Shown piece after piece: positions 7,850 to 16,437 of a stretch of DNA of 32,829 bases. Both the position numbers and the translations under genes were made by a program. A model generated the notes under the pieces. It was not told the origin of the DNA, searched no databases, and saw nothing but the letters and a program-made list of their open reading frames with translations. Every line of letters begins with the position of its first letter. Position 1 is the stretch's first letter. Source of the stretch: Chromatiales bacterium (GTDB lineage: Bacteria; Pseudomonadota; Gammaproteobacteria; Thiohalomonadales; Thiohalomonadaceae); the NCBI GenBank assembly GCA_030640985.1, contig DAOWII010000022.1, forward strand, positions 1 to 32,829. The letters are read 5' to 3'.

Positions 7850-10800
7850 TTGCAGAGCAGGAAAATCACTGCGAGGATAGGTTCTTTACTGTGGTATAGC
7901 ACGGTGACCGTGATCATTGTAACGGCAGTGATACTTGTGCTGGCTCGGATTGCCTTACCAAGGGTGGAAAGCTATCATTCTCAGGTTGAGCTAAAAATTA
8001 GTGAGTATATTGGTCAACCGGTAAAAATTTCCTCCCTGGATGCCCGCTTGATAGGCATTTCTCCCAGCCTGATTTTTAAGAATGTCCGTTTGTTGGATAA
8101 GCCCGGCGAACAGACTATTGCTCGCTTTACTGAAGCACATATTAGTCTGGATATTATTGCGTCTTTGCGTAGGCAAAAGTTTACCTTTGGTAAACTGACA
8201 GTGCTAGGTGTCCGCTTGCAGTTGGAACGCCGAACTGACGGTAGTTTTTTGTTGCAGGGAGTAGTGCTTCCGGTTAAAAAAACAAAACAAAAAAACCTGA
8301 GAGAGAGTCAGCTTGTTACATGGCTGTTGTCGCAGAAAAACCTGGCCATTGGGGATAGTCGACTGGAATGGCATGACAACTTGGCCAATAGTCCGGAATT
8401 AATTTTTGAGGATGTTAATTTAGAACTGCGCAATAGCGGTGATCGACATCAATTAAATGGTAGTGCTAAATTACCGGCCCATATCGGTGAAGAATTACAG
8501 ATAGCGCTAGATATCAGTGGTGATGTACAGAGGTCCAGTGACTGGCAGGGCGATGTCTATGCGAAGGCTAAGGGGCTACGTTCTTTTGACTGGCTACCTG
8601 CTTCATTTTTGAAGGGTACCGGGATTAAGCAGGGGGGTATGAATACTCGACTTTGGTCCCACTGGAAAGAAGGAAAGTTATACTCTGGAGAAGGTGAGTT
8701 TTCGATTCGTGATTTGAAGCTAACCAGGCAATCAGTCGAACCCGTTATTATTAATCGCGTCAGTGGCCAGCTTGCCCTGCAACATGAAAATGAATACTGG
8801 AACGTGGATGTCAATATTTCACAATTAGAACGTGATGGCCATTCCTGGCTTCCCACTCACGTGCAGTTAGAGAAATCAGATAAAGATAAAAGTGGACGAT
8901 TGTTGTCTAATTATCTGAAAATGGAAGATGTTGCTGCCTTGGCCATATTTATTCCTGGTCTGGAAAAAGATCAACTAGAACGTTTGCGTTCAATTTCTCC
9001 TTATGGCGAATTCAAAAATGTAGGTTTGGAATATCATTCCGATGGAACCTTTCGTGCGCGCACTGATTTCGACAATGCTGGTATGTTGGCATGGGAAAAG
9101 CTGCCAGGCCTCAGTGGACTTGACGGTGACTTCCAGTTTGATGGTTTAAATTTAGTATTAAATCTGGATAGTAAGGATACGCTGATTGAATTTCCTGGAC
9201 TGTTTCGTACCCCAGTAGAGTTTTCTACTTTGGAGGGAGTGCTCAAGGCACAGAAAATCGGAACGGGCTGGCAGTTGAATTCAGATAGTATTCATGCGCG
9301 TAATACCGATATTAATGCACAACTTGGTTTGACACTGGCACTGCCGGAGTCTGGCATCCCTTACATAGATCTCCGTGGGGAATTTCAGGATGGCCGGGCA
9401 GAAGGTGTCCATACTTATTACCCAACATCGATTATGAAGGACTCTTTGGTGGAGTGGTTAGAGCAGGCCTTCAGACATGGTCGGATATTAGCTGGTGGAA
9501 TCATATTTCATGGTCCCGTTAAGTCCTTTCCTTTCGCCGATAAACAAGGACGTTTTGAGGCGGCATTCACCACGGATGATCTTGAACTGGATTATATGGA
9601 AGGTTGGCCCCGCTTAACAGATGTGGAATCTGAGGTTGTGTTCGAAGGGGATGGGATGAATATTTCTGTTAATTCGGCCTGGATATTTGATAGCCATATT
9701 CGTAACAGTCAAATCTCTATTCCTCGATTTAAAACGGCCCGGCTGGGCATAACGGCAGAGGCTCAGGGACCCCTTGCTGATGTGTTGAAATTTGTCATTG
9801 AGTCACCTTTGATCGAACCATTAACGGAAACCTTGTCATCATTTAAGACTAGTGGAGAGAGTCAGGTGGAAGTTACTCTTGATATTCCGCTGGCCGCGAA
9901 GGAGAAAAAACACCGTGGCACTCATGTGGTTGGACATATATATCTTGATAATAATAAGTTTCAAGTTGTTGAAGGGGTTGAATTGACCCAACTTTCAGGG
10001 AAAGTGGACTTTGATGATACAGATTTCGAAAGTGAGCAGCTCAATGCGCACATTTTTGCAGAGCCTGCATCGCTGGCGATTACGACGGAAGATCACGGTA
10101 ATGCCGCCATCACACGAATCATTGCCGAAGGTCATGCCAAGGGGGCGGTTTTAGACAAGAACCTGGATTTACCTTTTCTTAGTTATCTGCATGGGCGTAC
10201 CACCTGGGATGGGCTGTTGACTATTCCTCATAGTGAGAATAGTGAAACGACCTTGAACATTGAAAGTGACCTGGAAGGGATGGCAGTCGATCTACCGGAC
10301 CCCTTGGGGAAACTTAAAAGTACGACAGGAAAATTAACGATAAACCAGTATTTATCAGGTGCAAGAAATGGACAGTTGTTACTCAATTACAATGATCTGA
10401 TAAATACAAATATGCAACTGGATAAAGAAAACTTTAACTTACAGCGTATGGGCGTGCATATCGGGGCGAAGCCAATCGAACTTCCTGATACAGATATTAT
10501 TTATTTGACCGGAGCGCTGGATGAGGTAGACCTCTCCGAGTGGGGAAAGGTTTTCGGTGCAGAAGAAGGTAGTGATGAATCCCTGCCTCCATTACAAATT
10601 GTTCTGGACAGGATGCACGTAATATCTCATGAAGGAGAAGACAGTCATGAGTTAACTGACTTGAGTAACCTTCCTCCCATTTCTGCCTGGGTTGGGCAAT
10701 TCAGCTATGACAATATGCATTTTGAGCAATTTGCATTCCAAACCAGTTATAGGGCAGGTCGCATGGATATTAATGATATATTTCTGGTTGGGTCGTCCAT

Positions 10801-11470
10801 AAAAGTAACTGGAGCAGGACAGTGGTATATCAAAAATAACCGTACTGAAATTCAATGGAAACTAGAGTCAGGTCACTTTGGAAAAATGATGGAAACATTG
10901 GATACTGCTAGTGTTATCACAAAAGGGAAAACTCACAGTAGCGGGTTATTCTACTGGCCGGGATCACCGGCTGATTTTTATTGGGGGCAATTAGGAGGCA
11001 AGGTTCACACGGAGATAAAGAATGGCAATCTTGATGAGGTGGAGCCAGGTTCTGCTCGCCTGCTGGGCTTACTGAGTTTACAGGCTTTACCAAAGAGATT
11101 GTTCCTTGATTTCAGCGATATGTTTAGTAAAGGGGTGGACTTTAGTAGGTTAAGTGGTGATTTTAAGATAGATAAGGGTGATGCTTCAACCAGTAATGTG
11201 AAAATCAAGACACTGGTTGGAGAAATCGACATTATCGGACGTACTCACCTGGAAAAAGAGGACATTGATCAGATTGTTACTGTTAATCCCGATGTTACAG
11301 GGAGTTTGCCTGTGGCAGGCTATTTGGCTGGTGGCCCGCAACTGGGTGCTATTATGCTATTTTTTAAGCAAGTATTTGGCAAAAAAATAGCAAAGGCCAA
11401 CAAGGTCCAATATCAGGTAACTGGGACCTGGGATGATCCTGTTATTACCAAACTCAAAGACGGGAATTGA
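7850..11470 (+). CDS. yhdP: YhdP, AsmA-like inter-membrane lipid transport protein
   Basis: Large inner-membrane-anchored protein of the AsmA-like family (DUF3971, TIGR02099). In E. coli, YhdP acts with TamB and YdbH to carry phospholipids to the outer membrane. The 1206 residues consist of one N-terminal transmembrane segment (about residues 13-34, STVTVIIVTAVILVLARI), an AsmA-type start (ISEYIGQPVKISSLDARLIGISPSLIF), and a very long beta-rich periplasmic body ending in the AsmA C-terminal pattern (GNLDEVEPGSARLLGLLSLQALPKRLFLDFSDMFSKG). The start codon is TTG with AGG 6 nt upstream; no ATG or GTG fits better. It sits in the conserved rng-yhdP-nit order. No internal frameshift is seen. Confidence 0.95.
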   Translation: MQSRKITARIGSLLWYSTVTVIIVTAVILVLARIALPRVESYHSQVELKISEYIGQPVKISSLDARLIGISPSLIFKNVRLLDKPGEQTIARFTEAHISLDIIASLRRQKFTFGKLTVLGVRLQLERRTDGSFLLQGVVLPVKKTKQKNLRESQLVTWLLSQKNLAIGDSRLEWHDNLANSPELIFEDVNLELRNSGDRHQLNGSAKLPAHIGEELQIALDISGDVQRSSDWQGDVYAKAKGLRSFDWLPASFLKGTGIKQGGMNTRLWSHWKEGKLYSGEGEFSIRDLKLTRQSVEPVIINRVSGQLALQHENEYWNVDVNISQLERDGHSWLPTHVQLEKSDKDKSGRLLSNYLKMEDVAALAIFIPGLEKDQLERLRSISPYGEFKNVGLEYHSDGTFRARTDFDNAGMLAWEKLPGLSGLDGDFQFDGLNLVLNLDSKDTLIEFPGLFRTPVEFSTLEGVLKAQKIGTGWQLNSDSIHARNTDINAQLGLTLALPESGIPYIDLRGEFQDGRAEGVHTYYPTSIMKDSLVEWLEQAFRHGRILAGGIIFHGPVKSFPFADKQGRFEAAFTTDDLELDYMEGWPRLTDVESEVVFEGDGMNISVNSAWIFDSHIRNSQISIPRFKTARLGITAEAQGPLADVLKFVIESPLIEPLTETLSSFKTSGESQVEVTLDIPLAAKEKKHRGTHVVGHIYLDNNKFQVVEGVELTQLSGKVDFDDTDFESEQLNAHIFAEPASLAITTEDHGNAAITRIIAEGHAKGAVLDKNLDLPFLSYLHGRTTWDGLLTIPHSENSETTLNIESDLEGMAVDLPDPLGKLKSTTGKLTINQYLSGARNGQLLLNYNDLINTNMQLDKENFNLQRMGVHIGAKPIELPDTDIIYLTGALDEVDLSEWGKVFGAEEGSDESLPPLQIVLDRMHVISHEGEDSHELTDLSNLPPISAWVGQFSYDNMHFEQFAFQTSYRAGRMDINDIFLVGSSIKVTGAGQWYIKNNRTEIQWKLESGHFGKMMETLDTASVITKGKTHSSGLFYWPGSPADFYWGQLGGKVHTEIKNGNLDEVEPGSARLLGLLSLQALPKRLFLDFSDMFSKGVDFSRLSGDFKIDKGDASTSNVKIKTLVGEIDIIGRTHLEKEDIDQIVTVNPDVTGSLPVAGYLAGGPQLGAIMLFFKQVFGKKIAKANKVQYQVTGTWDDPVITKLKDGN

Positions 11471-11570
11471 AGGCTGTCCCTAGTGAAAATAAGTGCTATG
11501 CTCCTTCTATGGGCAGGTATAAAAATTACAAATTGGTAATATCTTTTTTTGTTAGATGGGGGTGTTTTTA

Positions 11571-12395
11571 GTGAGTTATGTTGCCGCCATTCAAATGGCT
11601 TCCGGCCCGAATATTAATGCGAATCTTTTAGAAGCCGACAGACTTATCAGTCAGGCAGTCACTGCCGGTGCAGAGCTGGTAGTGCTGCCAGAAAATTTTG
11701 CATTAATGAGCATGACGGAACAAGACAATGTAAGCCAGCGCGAAAAGGCGGGAGCTGGGCAAATTCAGGATTTCATGGCCGAACAAGCGGCGCATCATGG
11801 TATCTGGCTGGTGGGCGGGACGATCCCACTGGAAAGTGGCTCACCTGAACATATACGTGCTGCGTGTTTACTCTTTAATGACAAGGGAAAACAGGTTGCC
11901 CGTTACGATAAAATTCATTTATTTGATGTTTCATTGGATGAGACTGGTGAAAATTATACCGAGTCTGACACTATTGAACCGGGAAATGCTCCGGTAGTGG
12001 TAGACACACCTTTTGGTCGTCTGGGGCTGGCGGTCTGTTACGATCTACGTTTTCCGGAGTTGTTCCGTACTATGCTTCAATACGATGTTGAAATTATAGC
12101 AGTTCCTTCAGCCTTCACCGCCATTACCGGTCGCGCTCATTGGGAGGTTCTGGTGCGTGCACGGGCAATTGAAAACCTTTCTTACCTGATTGCCTCGGCT
12201 CAGGGAGGGTATCATGCTAATTCGCGGGAAACTCATGGTGATAGCATGATCGTCGATCCGTGGGGAGTGGTCCTTGATCGGCTTCCACGAGGTTCGGGTT
12301 TTGTTATTGCAAAAATTGACCGTGAACGGCTGAAAGGTATTCGGCAAAAGTTTCCTGCGCTTGAACATCGTAAAATGGCTTACCAACCCGTCTAG
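11571..12395 (+). CDS. Carbon-nitrogen hydrolase, Nit1/deaminated-glutathione-amidase type
   Basis: Nitrilase-superfamily amidohydrolase, probably a metabolite-repair enzyme cleaving deaminated glutathione or a related omega-amide. The catalytic Glu-Lys-Cys triad is visible in LPENFAL, YDKIHLFDV and AVCYDLRFPE. The ORF track starts at ATG 11556, but the GTG at 11571 (giving SYVAAIQMASGPN, the usual N-terminus) follows GGGGGTG at a suitable distance, whereas the ATG has no ribosome-binding site. I therefore prefer 11571 (274 residues). In many gammaproteobacteria tldD follows this gene; here ppnP does. The substrate cannot be assigned from sequence alone. Confidence 0.92.
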   Translation: MSYVAAIQMASGPNINANLLEADRLISQAVTAGAELVVLPENFALMSMTEQDNVSQREKAGAGQIQDFMAEQAAHHGIWLVGGTIPLESGSPEHIRAACLLFNDKGKQVARYDKIHLFDVSLDETGENYTESDTIEPGNAPVVVDTPFGRLGLAVCYDLRFPELFRTMLQYDVEIIAVPSAFTAITGRAHWEVLVRARAIENLSYLIASAQGGYHANSRETHGDSMIVDPWGVVLDRLPRGSGFVIAKIDRERLKGIRQKFPALEHRKMAYQPV

Positions 12396-12430
12396 CTATA
12401 TAATTACATTAGGTTATTTAAAAATAAATA

Positions 12431-12446
12431 GCTTGAGAACAAGCTT
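12431..12446 (+). other. Small hairpin between nit and ppnP
   Basis: AGCTTG-AGAA-CAAGCT, a perfect 6-bp stem with a tetraloop, lies 36 nt after the nit gene. The following sequence is not T-rich, so termination would be weak at best. Confidence 0.3.
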
Positions 12447-12474
12447 GTCCTGAGTGATTTGTACTGAAGTTATT

Positions 12475-12480
12475 ATAATA
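12475..12480 (+). promoter_or_regulatory. Candidate -10 element for ppnP
   Basis: A perfect TATAAT occurs 82 nt upstream of the ppnP ATG in AT-rich DNA. No good -35 hexamer lies 16-18 nt further upstream, so the promoter call is weak. Confidence 0.3.
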
Positions 12481-12561
12481 GATCTGAGTGCCTTTCCATT
12501 TTTTGTTCCCAACTTACAGTGCATAGTATTAAGTTTACTTCCCTAAAAGGTATGATGTCGT

Positions 12562-12876
12562 ATGAGTGATTTTGATAATGTTTCAGTGGTAAAAGAAGCT
12601 AATATTTACTTCGATGGTGGTGTTACGAGTCGGACAATTATATTTGCGACAGGAGAAGAAAAAGCTTTAGGTGTTATGTTGCCTGGTGAGTACAGGTTTA
12701 ATACGGCCAAGAAAGAGTTGATGGAGATTCAGTCTGGAGTAGTCGAAGTACTGCTCCCTGGAGGCTCAAATTGGCTGAGTGTTTCAGGTGGTGAAAGTTT
12801 CGAAGTGCCGGGTAATGCTGCATTCGATATTAAGGTGTCAGAAATTACGGATTATTGTTGTTCATTTTTAGATTAA
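12562..12876 (+). CDS. ppnP: Pyrimidine/purine nucleoside phosphorylase PpnP
   Basis: Small cupin-fold phosphorylase (DUF1255, formerly YaiE) that splits several nucleosides into base and ribose-1-phosphate. The 104-residue length is typical. Conserved segments are NIYFDGGVTSRTIIFATGEEKALGVMLPGEY, the ELMEIQSG strand, and GGESFEVPGNAAFDI. AAAAGG lies 11 nt before the ATG. The gene is convergent with darP and only 2 nt separate the two stop codons, leaving no room for a dedicated terminator. Its place between nit and darP is unusual because tldD commonly occupies it. Confidence 0.93.
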   Translation: MSDFDNVSVVKEANIYFDGGVTSRTIIFATGEEKALGVMLPGEYRFNTAKKELMEIQSGVVEVLLPGGSNWLSVSGGESFEVPGNAAFDIKVSEITDYCCSFLD

Positions 12877-12878
12877 AT

Positions 12879-13415
12879 CTATGATCTATCTTCACCGGAA
12901 GATGACTCCATGAGTTCGCGCAAATAACGAAATAATTGCCGACTACTTGCAGGCGGCTTGTTTAATTTCTGTTCTCGTTGTGCACTGCGTATCCATTGCC
13001 GTAACTGCTGGCGGTCACACGCGGGGTATTCTCCAACCAGTTCACTGAGGGCTGTATCGCCTTCTTCCAATAATCGATCTCGCCACTTTTCAATCCTATG
13101 GAGTCTGGCTGTGGACTGGGCATCACGGTTTAGGAGCTTATCCAACGCAGACTCGATGGGTTCTGCATCAATGTTGCGCATCAGTTTTCCAATGTATTGC
13201 CGCTGGCGTTTTAAAGCACTATGACTCTTTATTTTTTGTGCATCATGGATGGCTGATTGGAGATTGTCAGGTAGCTGGATGGTTTGCAGTTTTTTGGAGC
13301 TAAGGGCAATTAAGGCTTCTCCCAGTTTTTGCAATGCATGACTCTCCCGCTTTAGCTGGCTTTTGCTAACAGGAAGGTCATCATTATTTGCTTCTTCACT
13401 CATTGGAATATTCAT
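12879..13415 (-). CDS. darP: Ribosome-associated protein DarP (YjgA, DUF615)
   Basis: Binds late 50S ribosome precursors and assists their assembly. The ORF track starts at 13469 inside mgtE. The ATG at 13415 (MNIPMSEEANNDD) lies 7 nt beyond the mgtE stop and has GGGAG close upstream, so I prefer it; an ATG at 13403 is the alternative. The approximately 178-residue protein is helical and charged. Family segments are PVSKSQLKRESHALQKLGEALI, the IKSHSALKRQRQYIGKLMR segment and RIEKWRDRLLEEGDTALSELVGEYP. The C-terminal RQLFRYLREL motif is also typical. It is the last gene of the rpoN-mgtE-darP run. Confidence 0.93.
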   Translation of the reverse strand: MNIPMSEEANNDDLPVSKSQLKRESHALQKLGEALIALSSKKLQTIQLPDNLQSAIHDAQKIKSHSALKRQRQYIGKLMRNIDAEPIESALDKLLNRDAQSTARLHRIEKWRDRLLEEGDTALSELVGEYPACDRQQLRQWIRSAQREQKLNKPPASSRQLFRYLRELMESSSGEDRS

Positions 13416-13422
13416 AGACTCC

Positions 13423-14781
13423 CTAGACAAGAAATAATGCAGCCAGTCCGAGGAAGGCGAAGAAACCAATTACGTCGGTAATAGTGGTGAGCACCACGCT
13501 ACCCGCCAGGGCAGGGTCAGCCCCAACCCGGCGTAATAATAGTGGGATGGTGGCCCCAGCAAATGCGGCTACGAACATATTAATAATGATGGCCGCAGCG
13601 ATGATTAAACCAAGTACTATGCTGTCAAACCACCAGAATGCAGCGATGGCGATGACGATGGCCCAGGCAATACCGTTGAGTACTCCGACCATTAATTCCT
13701 TAAGCAGTAGCTGCCGGGCGTTGTGTTTACTTACCTGACCTAACGCCATGCCGCGAATAGTCAGAGTCAGAGTTTGACTGCCAGCAATACCACCCATGCT
13801 TGCAACAATGGGCATGAGGACAGCCAGTGCAACCATTTTCTCAATGGTCGCATCGAACAGGCCAATAACAAATGCGGCCAGAAATGCGGTGAGTAAATTA
13901 ACACCCAGCCAGACCGCCCTGCGTCGACTGCTGGAAATGACCGGTGCGAACATATCCTCTTCTTCACTCAAACCGGCCATACCCATGAATGAGTGCTCGG
14001 CTTCATCGCGGATGACATCAACCACATCATCAATGGTGATGCGGCCAAGGAGAATACCAGCATCATCAAGTACCGGTGCGGTTACCAGATCGCGACGTTC
14101 GAACAGGTTGGCCACATCGGTGGCCGGGGTATCGGCGCTAATAACTTCAACATCACTGCTCATGACTTCAGAGACAGCCAGAGAGGTATTTCTTGTCAGT
14201 AGTTTAGTGAGTGCCAGCAGACCCAGGAACTTTCCATCGCGGTCCACAACCATCAGACTATCGGTAGTGGCCGGAATTTCACCCAGTTGTTGCAGGTAGC
14301 ATTGTACTACGTCCAGGGTAATGTCTGCGCGTACCGTAATGGTGTCCACATTCATTAGACCGCCGGCGGTGTCTTCCGGGTACGAAAGAACCGACTCCAG
14401 GCGATGACGGTTTTGTGCATCCATGCTGTCCAGAATGTGCTGAACAACATCCTCTGGCATTTCCGGTAGAATGTCAACCAGATCATCGGTATCCAGCCCT
14501 TCAGTGGCGGCAACCAGTTCATGAGACGCCATATCCTTGATCAGGGTGGCGCGGACGCTATCATTAACCTGGGTCAGAACATCCCCGTTTACCTCAGGGC
14601 TTACCTGTTCCCATAGAATACTTCGATCTTCAACAGGAAGCGCTTCCAGGAGTGAGGCGATTTCGGCCGGATGTAACTTTGCCAGCAGTTCGGGAACCTG
14701 ATCCAGGGAACCTTCATGCAGGGAAGTATGCAGCTGATTTAGCTGTTCCTGATGTTTTTCTTGTTCAGTTATTTCGGCCAT
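13423..14781 (-). CDS. mgtE: Magnesium transporter MgtE
   Basis: Mg2+-gated inner-membrane channel/transporter (SLC41-related). Domain order: N-terminal superhelical domain (LPELLAKLHPAEIASLLEALP), a CBS pair (VDTITVRADITLDVVQCYL; VISADTPATDVANLFERRD), a linker helix, then five transmembrane helices from about residue 290, with the pore-lining motif MGGIAGSQTLTLTIRGMALGQV. About 452 residues, the usual size. The ORF track begins at a TTG (14787); the ATG two codons later (14781) gives a standard start, though the GAGAG upstream is better spaced for the TTG. The mRNA leader contains inverted and direct repeats (separate entry). It follows HPr by about 120 nt. Confidence 0.95.
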   Translation of the reverse strand: MAEITEQEKHQEQLNQLHTSLHEGSLDQVPELLAKLHPAEIASLLEALPVEDRSILWEQVSPEVNGDVLTQVNDSVRATLIKDMASHELVAATEGLDTDDLVDILPEMPEDVVQHILDSMDAQNRHRLESVLSYPEDTAGGLMNVDTITVRADITLDVVQCYLQQLGEIPATTDSLMVVDRDGKFLGLLALTKLLTRNTSLAVSEVMSSDVEVISADTPATDVANLFERRDLVTAPVLDDAGILLGRITIDDVVDVIRDEAEHSFMGMAGLSEEEDMFAPVISSSRRRAVWLGVNLLTAFLAAFVIGLFDATIEKMVALAVLMPIVASMGGIAGSQTLTLTIRGMALGQVSKHNARQLLLKELMVGVLNGIAWAIVIAIAAFWWFDSIVLGLIIAAAIIINMFVAAFAGATIPLLLRRVGADPALAGSVVLTTITDVIGFFAFLGLAALFLV

Positions 14782-14788
14782 GGACAAT

Positions 14789-14874
14789 CTACACTCTCAT
14801 TTACCAGCTAAAGTGTAGCAAGGGGAGATGATAAAGGGAAAAAATCTTGTGATAGCTGTTGTTTTATAGTGTAG
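14789..14874 (-). promoter_or_regulatory. Candidate structured leader of mgtE
   Basis: Read on the minus strand, CTACACT occurs twice (14874-14868 and 14818-14812, each within CTACACT-N-TA). Both copies are complementary to AGTGTAG at 14795-14789, which abuts the possible TTG start. The nearer pairing forms a 7-9 bp stem with a short loop. The two copies could compete for the same partner next to the translation start, an arrangement seen in switch-type leaders. A four-codon ATGAGAGTGTAG mini-ORF lies in the same place. It does not resemble the M-box that I know from Gram-positive mgtE leaders. Confidence 0.35.
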
Positions 14875-14899
14875 AAGGGGGCAAGTAATTGGCTGCGCC

Positions 14900-15169
14900 C
14901 TAGTTTTCTTCGCCAAAGCGCTGTCGAATTAATTCTTCCAGGCACGCCAGTGCTTCTACTTCATCTTCACCACGGGCTGATAACTGAATGGTCATTCCTT
15001 TGGCTGCGGCCAACATCATGACCCCCATGATACTTTTGCCATTAACCTTACGGCCATCATGGGCCAAGACTATATTACTATTAAATTCGCTGGCGAGGCC
15101 AACGAACTTGGCAGCAGCACGGGCATGCAAGCCCAGTTTATTGACGATGGTAATATCTTTTTCCAACAT
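14900..15169 (-). CDS. ptsH: HPr-family phosphocarrier protein
   Basis: Small phosphotransferase-system carrier that passes phosphate from Enzyme I to EIIA proteins. The 89-residue sequence has the active-site His15 in KLGLHARAA and the regulatory Ser46 in NGKSIMGVMML, the site phosphorylated by HPr kinase, whose gene lies 1.3 kb upstream. It sits 9 nt downstream of the EIIA-Man gene and is the last PTS gene in the run. It could equally be called NPr (ptsO); presence of Ser46 with hprK favours an HPr-like regulatory role. No Enzyme I gene is in the window. Confidence 0.93.
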   Translation of the reverse strand: MLEKDITIVNKLGLHARAAAKFVGLASEFNSNIVLAHDGRKVNGKSIMGVMMLAAAKGMTIQLSARGEDEVEALACLEELIRQRFGEEN

Positions 15170-15178
15170 ATGACTCGT

Positions 15179-15583
15179 TTATAATTTGATAGGTGGGGAG
15201 TTACACAACATGACACCACTTTGTCCGCCAGCAATGGCTTTTTCGAGCAGGGTATCAAGATCCAGTTTCGGGTAATTAAAGATTTTAAATAGCATGGGCA
15301 GGTTCACTCCTGAAACGACCTGGATGTTGGTACCGTTCGCCAGTTTCGAGGCAATATTAGCAGGTGTGGCACCAAACATATCCGTGAGTATTAGTACGCC
15401 ATCTCCCTGGTTTAGCTTTTCAATCCGGTTGCGGGCTTCATTGAGTTTTAGTTCTGGATCGGCATCACAAGGGACTTCGACCACTTCGGTCATTAGTGGG
15501 CTGTGACCGAGCAGGGTTTGGGCTGTTTGTAGTAAAACTGAACCAAACTTCTCATGGGTAATGAGGAGGATGCCTACGTTCAT
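15179..15583 (-). CDS. PTS EIIA component, mannose/fructose family
   Basis: Soluble single-domain EIIA-Man protein of 134 residues with the phosphorylatable His10 in LLITHEKFG and the fold signatures GDGVLILTDMFGATPANIASKL and VVSGVNLPML. No EIIB, EIIC or EIID partner is nearby, so it is more likely regulatory than transport-related, as in the HPr-kinase clusters of many proteobacteria. Its start overlaps the rapZ stop by 4 nt (ATGA), implying translational coupling. It is 9 nt from the HPr gene. Which target it controls is unknown from sequence. Confidence 0.93.
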   Translation of the reverse strand: MNVGILLITHEKFGSVLLQTAQTLLGHSPLMTEVVEVPCDADPELKLNEARNRIEKLNQGDGVLILTDMFGATPANIASKLANGTNIQVVSGVNLPMLFKIFNYPKLDLDTLLEKAIAGGQSGVMLCNSPPIKL

Positions 15584-16437
15584 GGGAGTTCCCGGTGTCG
15601 AGCCAGAGTGTTGGAAGGACGATCTTTAAAGTGTCGTGACAGGCGTTCGACAAAGTAGACTGAGCGGTGTTGACCACCGGTGCAACCAATGGCAATGGTT
15701 AAATAGGTGCGATTATCTCCTTCAAACTCCGGTATCCAGCGTTCGATGAAGTGACAAATGTCTGCAAACATATTGCCCACGCTTGTTTCATTTTCCAGGA
15801 AACTTACTACTTCAGGATCCTGGCCTGACAATCCACGCAAGTCCTTATTCCAGTGTGGGTTGGGCAGGCACCGGACATCAAATACAAAATCAGCTTCCAC
15901 CGGAATACCATGCTTAAAGCCAAATGACTGAAACAGTATCGCCATACTTTCGGTGTCATCCTTGCCCAGCTTGACCTTAACCAGATCACGTAATTGATGT
16001 ACATTGGTTTGACTGGTGTCGAGGGTTTTGTCTGCCTGGGATGATACTGGCTTTAACAACAGTCGTTCCTGGTGAATTGCTTCCTCCAGTGGAATATCTT
16101 CACTGGTAAGAGGGTGGCGGCGGCGGGTTTCACTGAAACGTTTTATCAGGGTTGCATCATCGGCATCGAGAAAGATAATCTGACAGTCGATACCAGCCTT
16201 TTCCAGTTGTTCCAGTGTCGTTGAGAACTCAGATAAATCATTGCTTGAATTTCGTGCATCAATACCAACAGCAGCACTATGATGACGTTTAGACATGCTT
16301 TTAACCATTTCTGCAGCAAACTCGGGTAGCATGGCAACGGGTAAGTTGTCAGTACAGTAGAATCCCAGGTCTTCCAGTGCATGTAAGACTACACTTTTAC
16401 CTGCGCCGGAAATTCCGCTGATAATAAAAAGCTTCAT
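15580..16437 (-). CDS. rapZ: RNase adapter / nucleotide-binding protein RapZ
   Basis: In E. coli, RapZ binds GlmZ sRNA and directs RNase E to it, tuning glucosamine-6-phosphate synthesis and hence cell-envelope precursors. The 285-residue protein has the Walker A motif GISGAGKS at residues 8-15, a Walker-B-like region (IIFLDADDATLIKRFSETRRRHPL), and the C-terminal RNA/ligand-binding domain with FGFKHGIPVEADFVFDVRCLPNPHW and IGCTGGQHRSVYFVERL. It overlaps hprK by ATGA at its start and the EIIA gene by ATGA at its end. Whether this organism has GlmY/GlmZ sRNAs cannot be told here. Confidence 0.96.
   Translation of the reverse strand: MKLFIISGISGAGKSVVLHALEDLGFYCTDNLPVAMLPEFAAEMVKSMSKRHHSAAVGIDARNSSNDLSEFSTTLEQLEKAGIDCQIIFLDADDATLIKRFSETRRRHPLTSEDIPLEEAIHQERLLLKPVSSQADKTLDTSQTNVHQLRDLVKVKLGKDDTESMAILFQSFGFKHGIPVEADFVFDVRCLPNPHWNKDLRGLSGQDPEVVSFLENETSVGNMFADICHFIERWIPEFEGDNRTYLTIAIGCTGGQHRSVYFVERLSRHFKDRPSNTLARHRELP

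Noticed and set aside
13796-14299. 167-residue plus-strand ORF inside mgtE
   Set aside because: Ser/Thr/Arg-rich antisense reading of the CBS and membrane region of mgtE.
15179-15583. EIIA-Man gene as part of a mannose transporter
   Set aside because: No IIB, IIC or IID genes adjoin; it lies in a regulatory hprK-rapZ cluster with overlapping starts.
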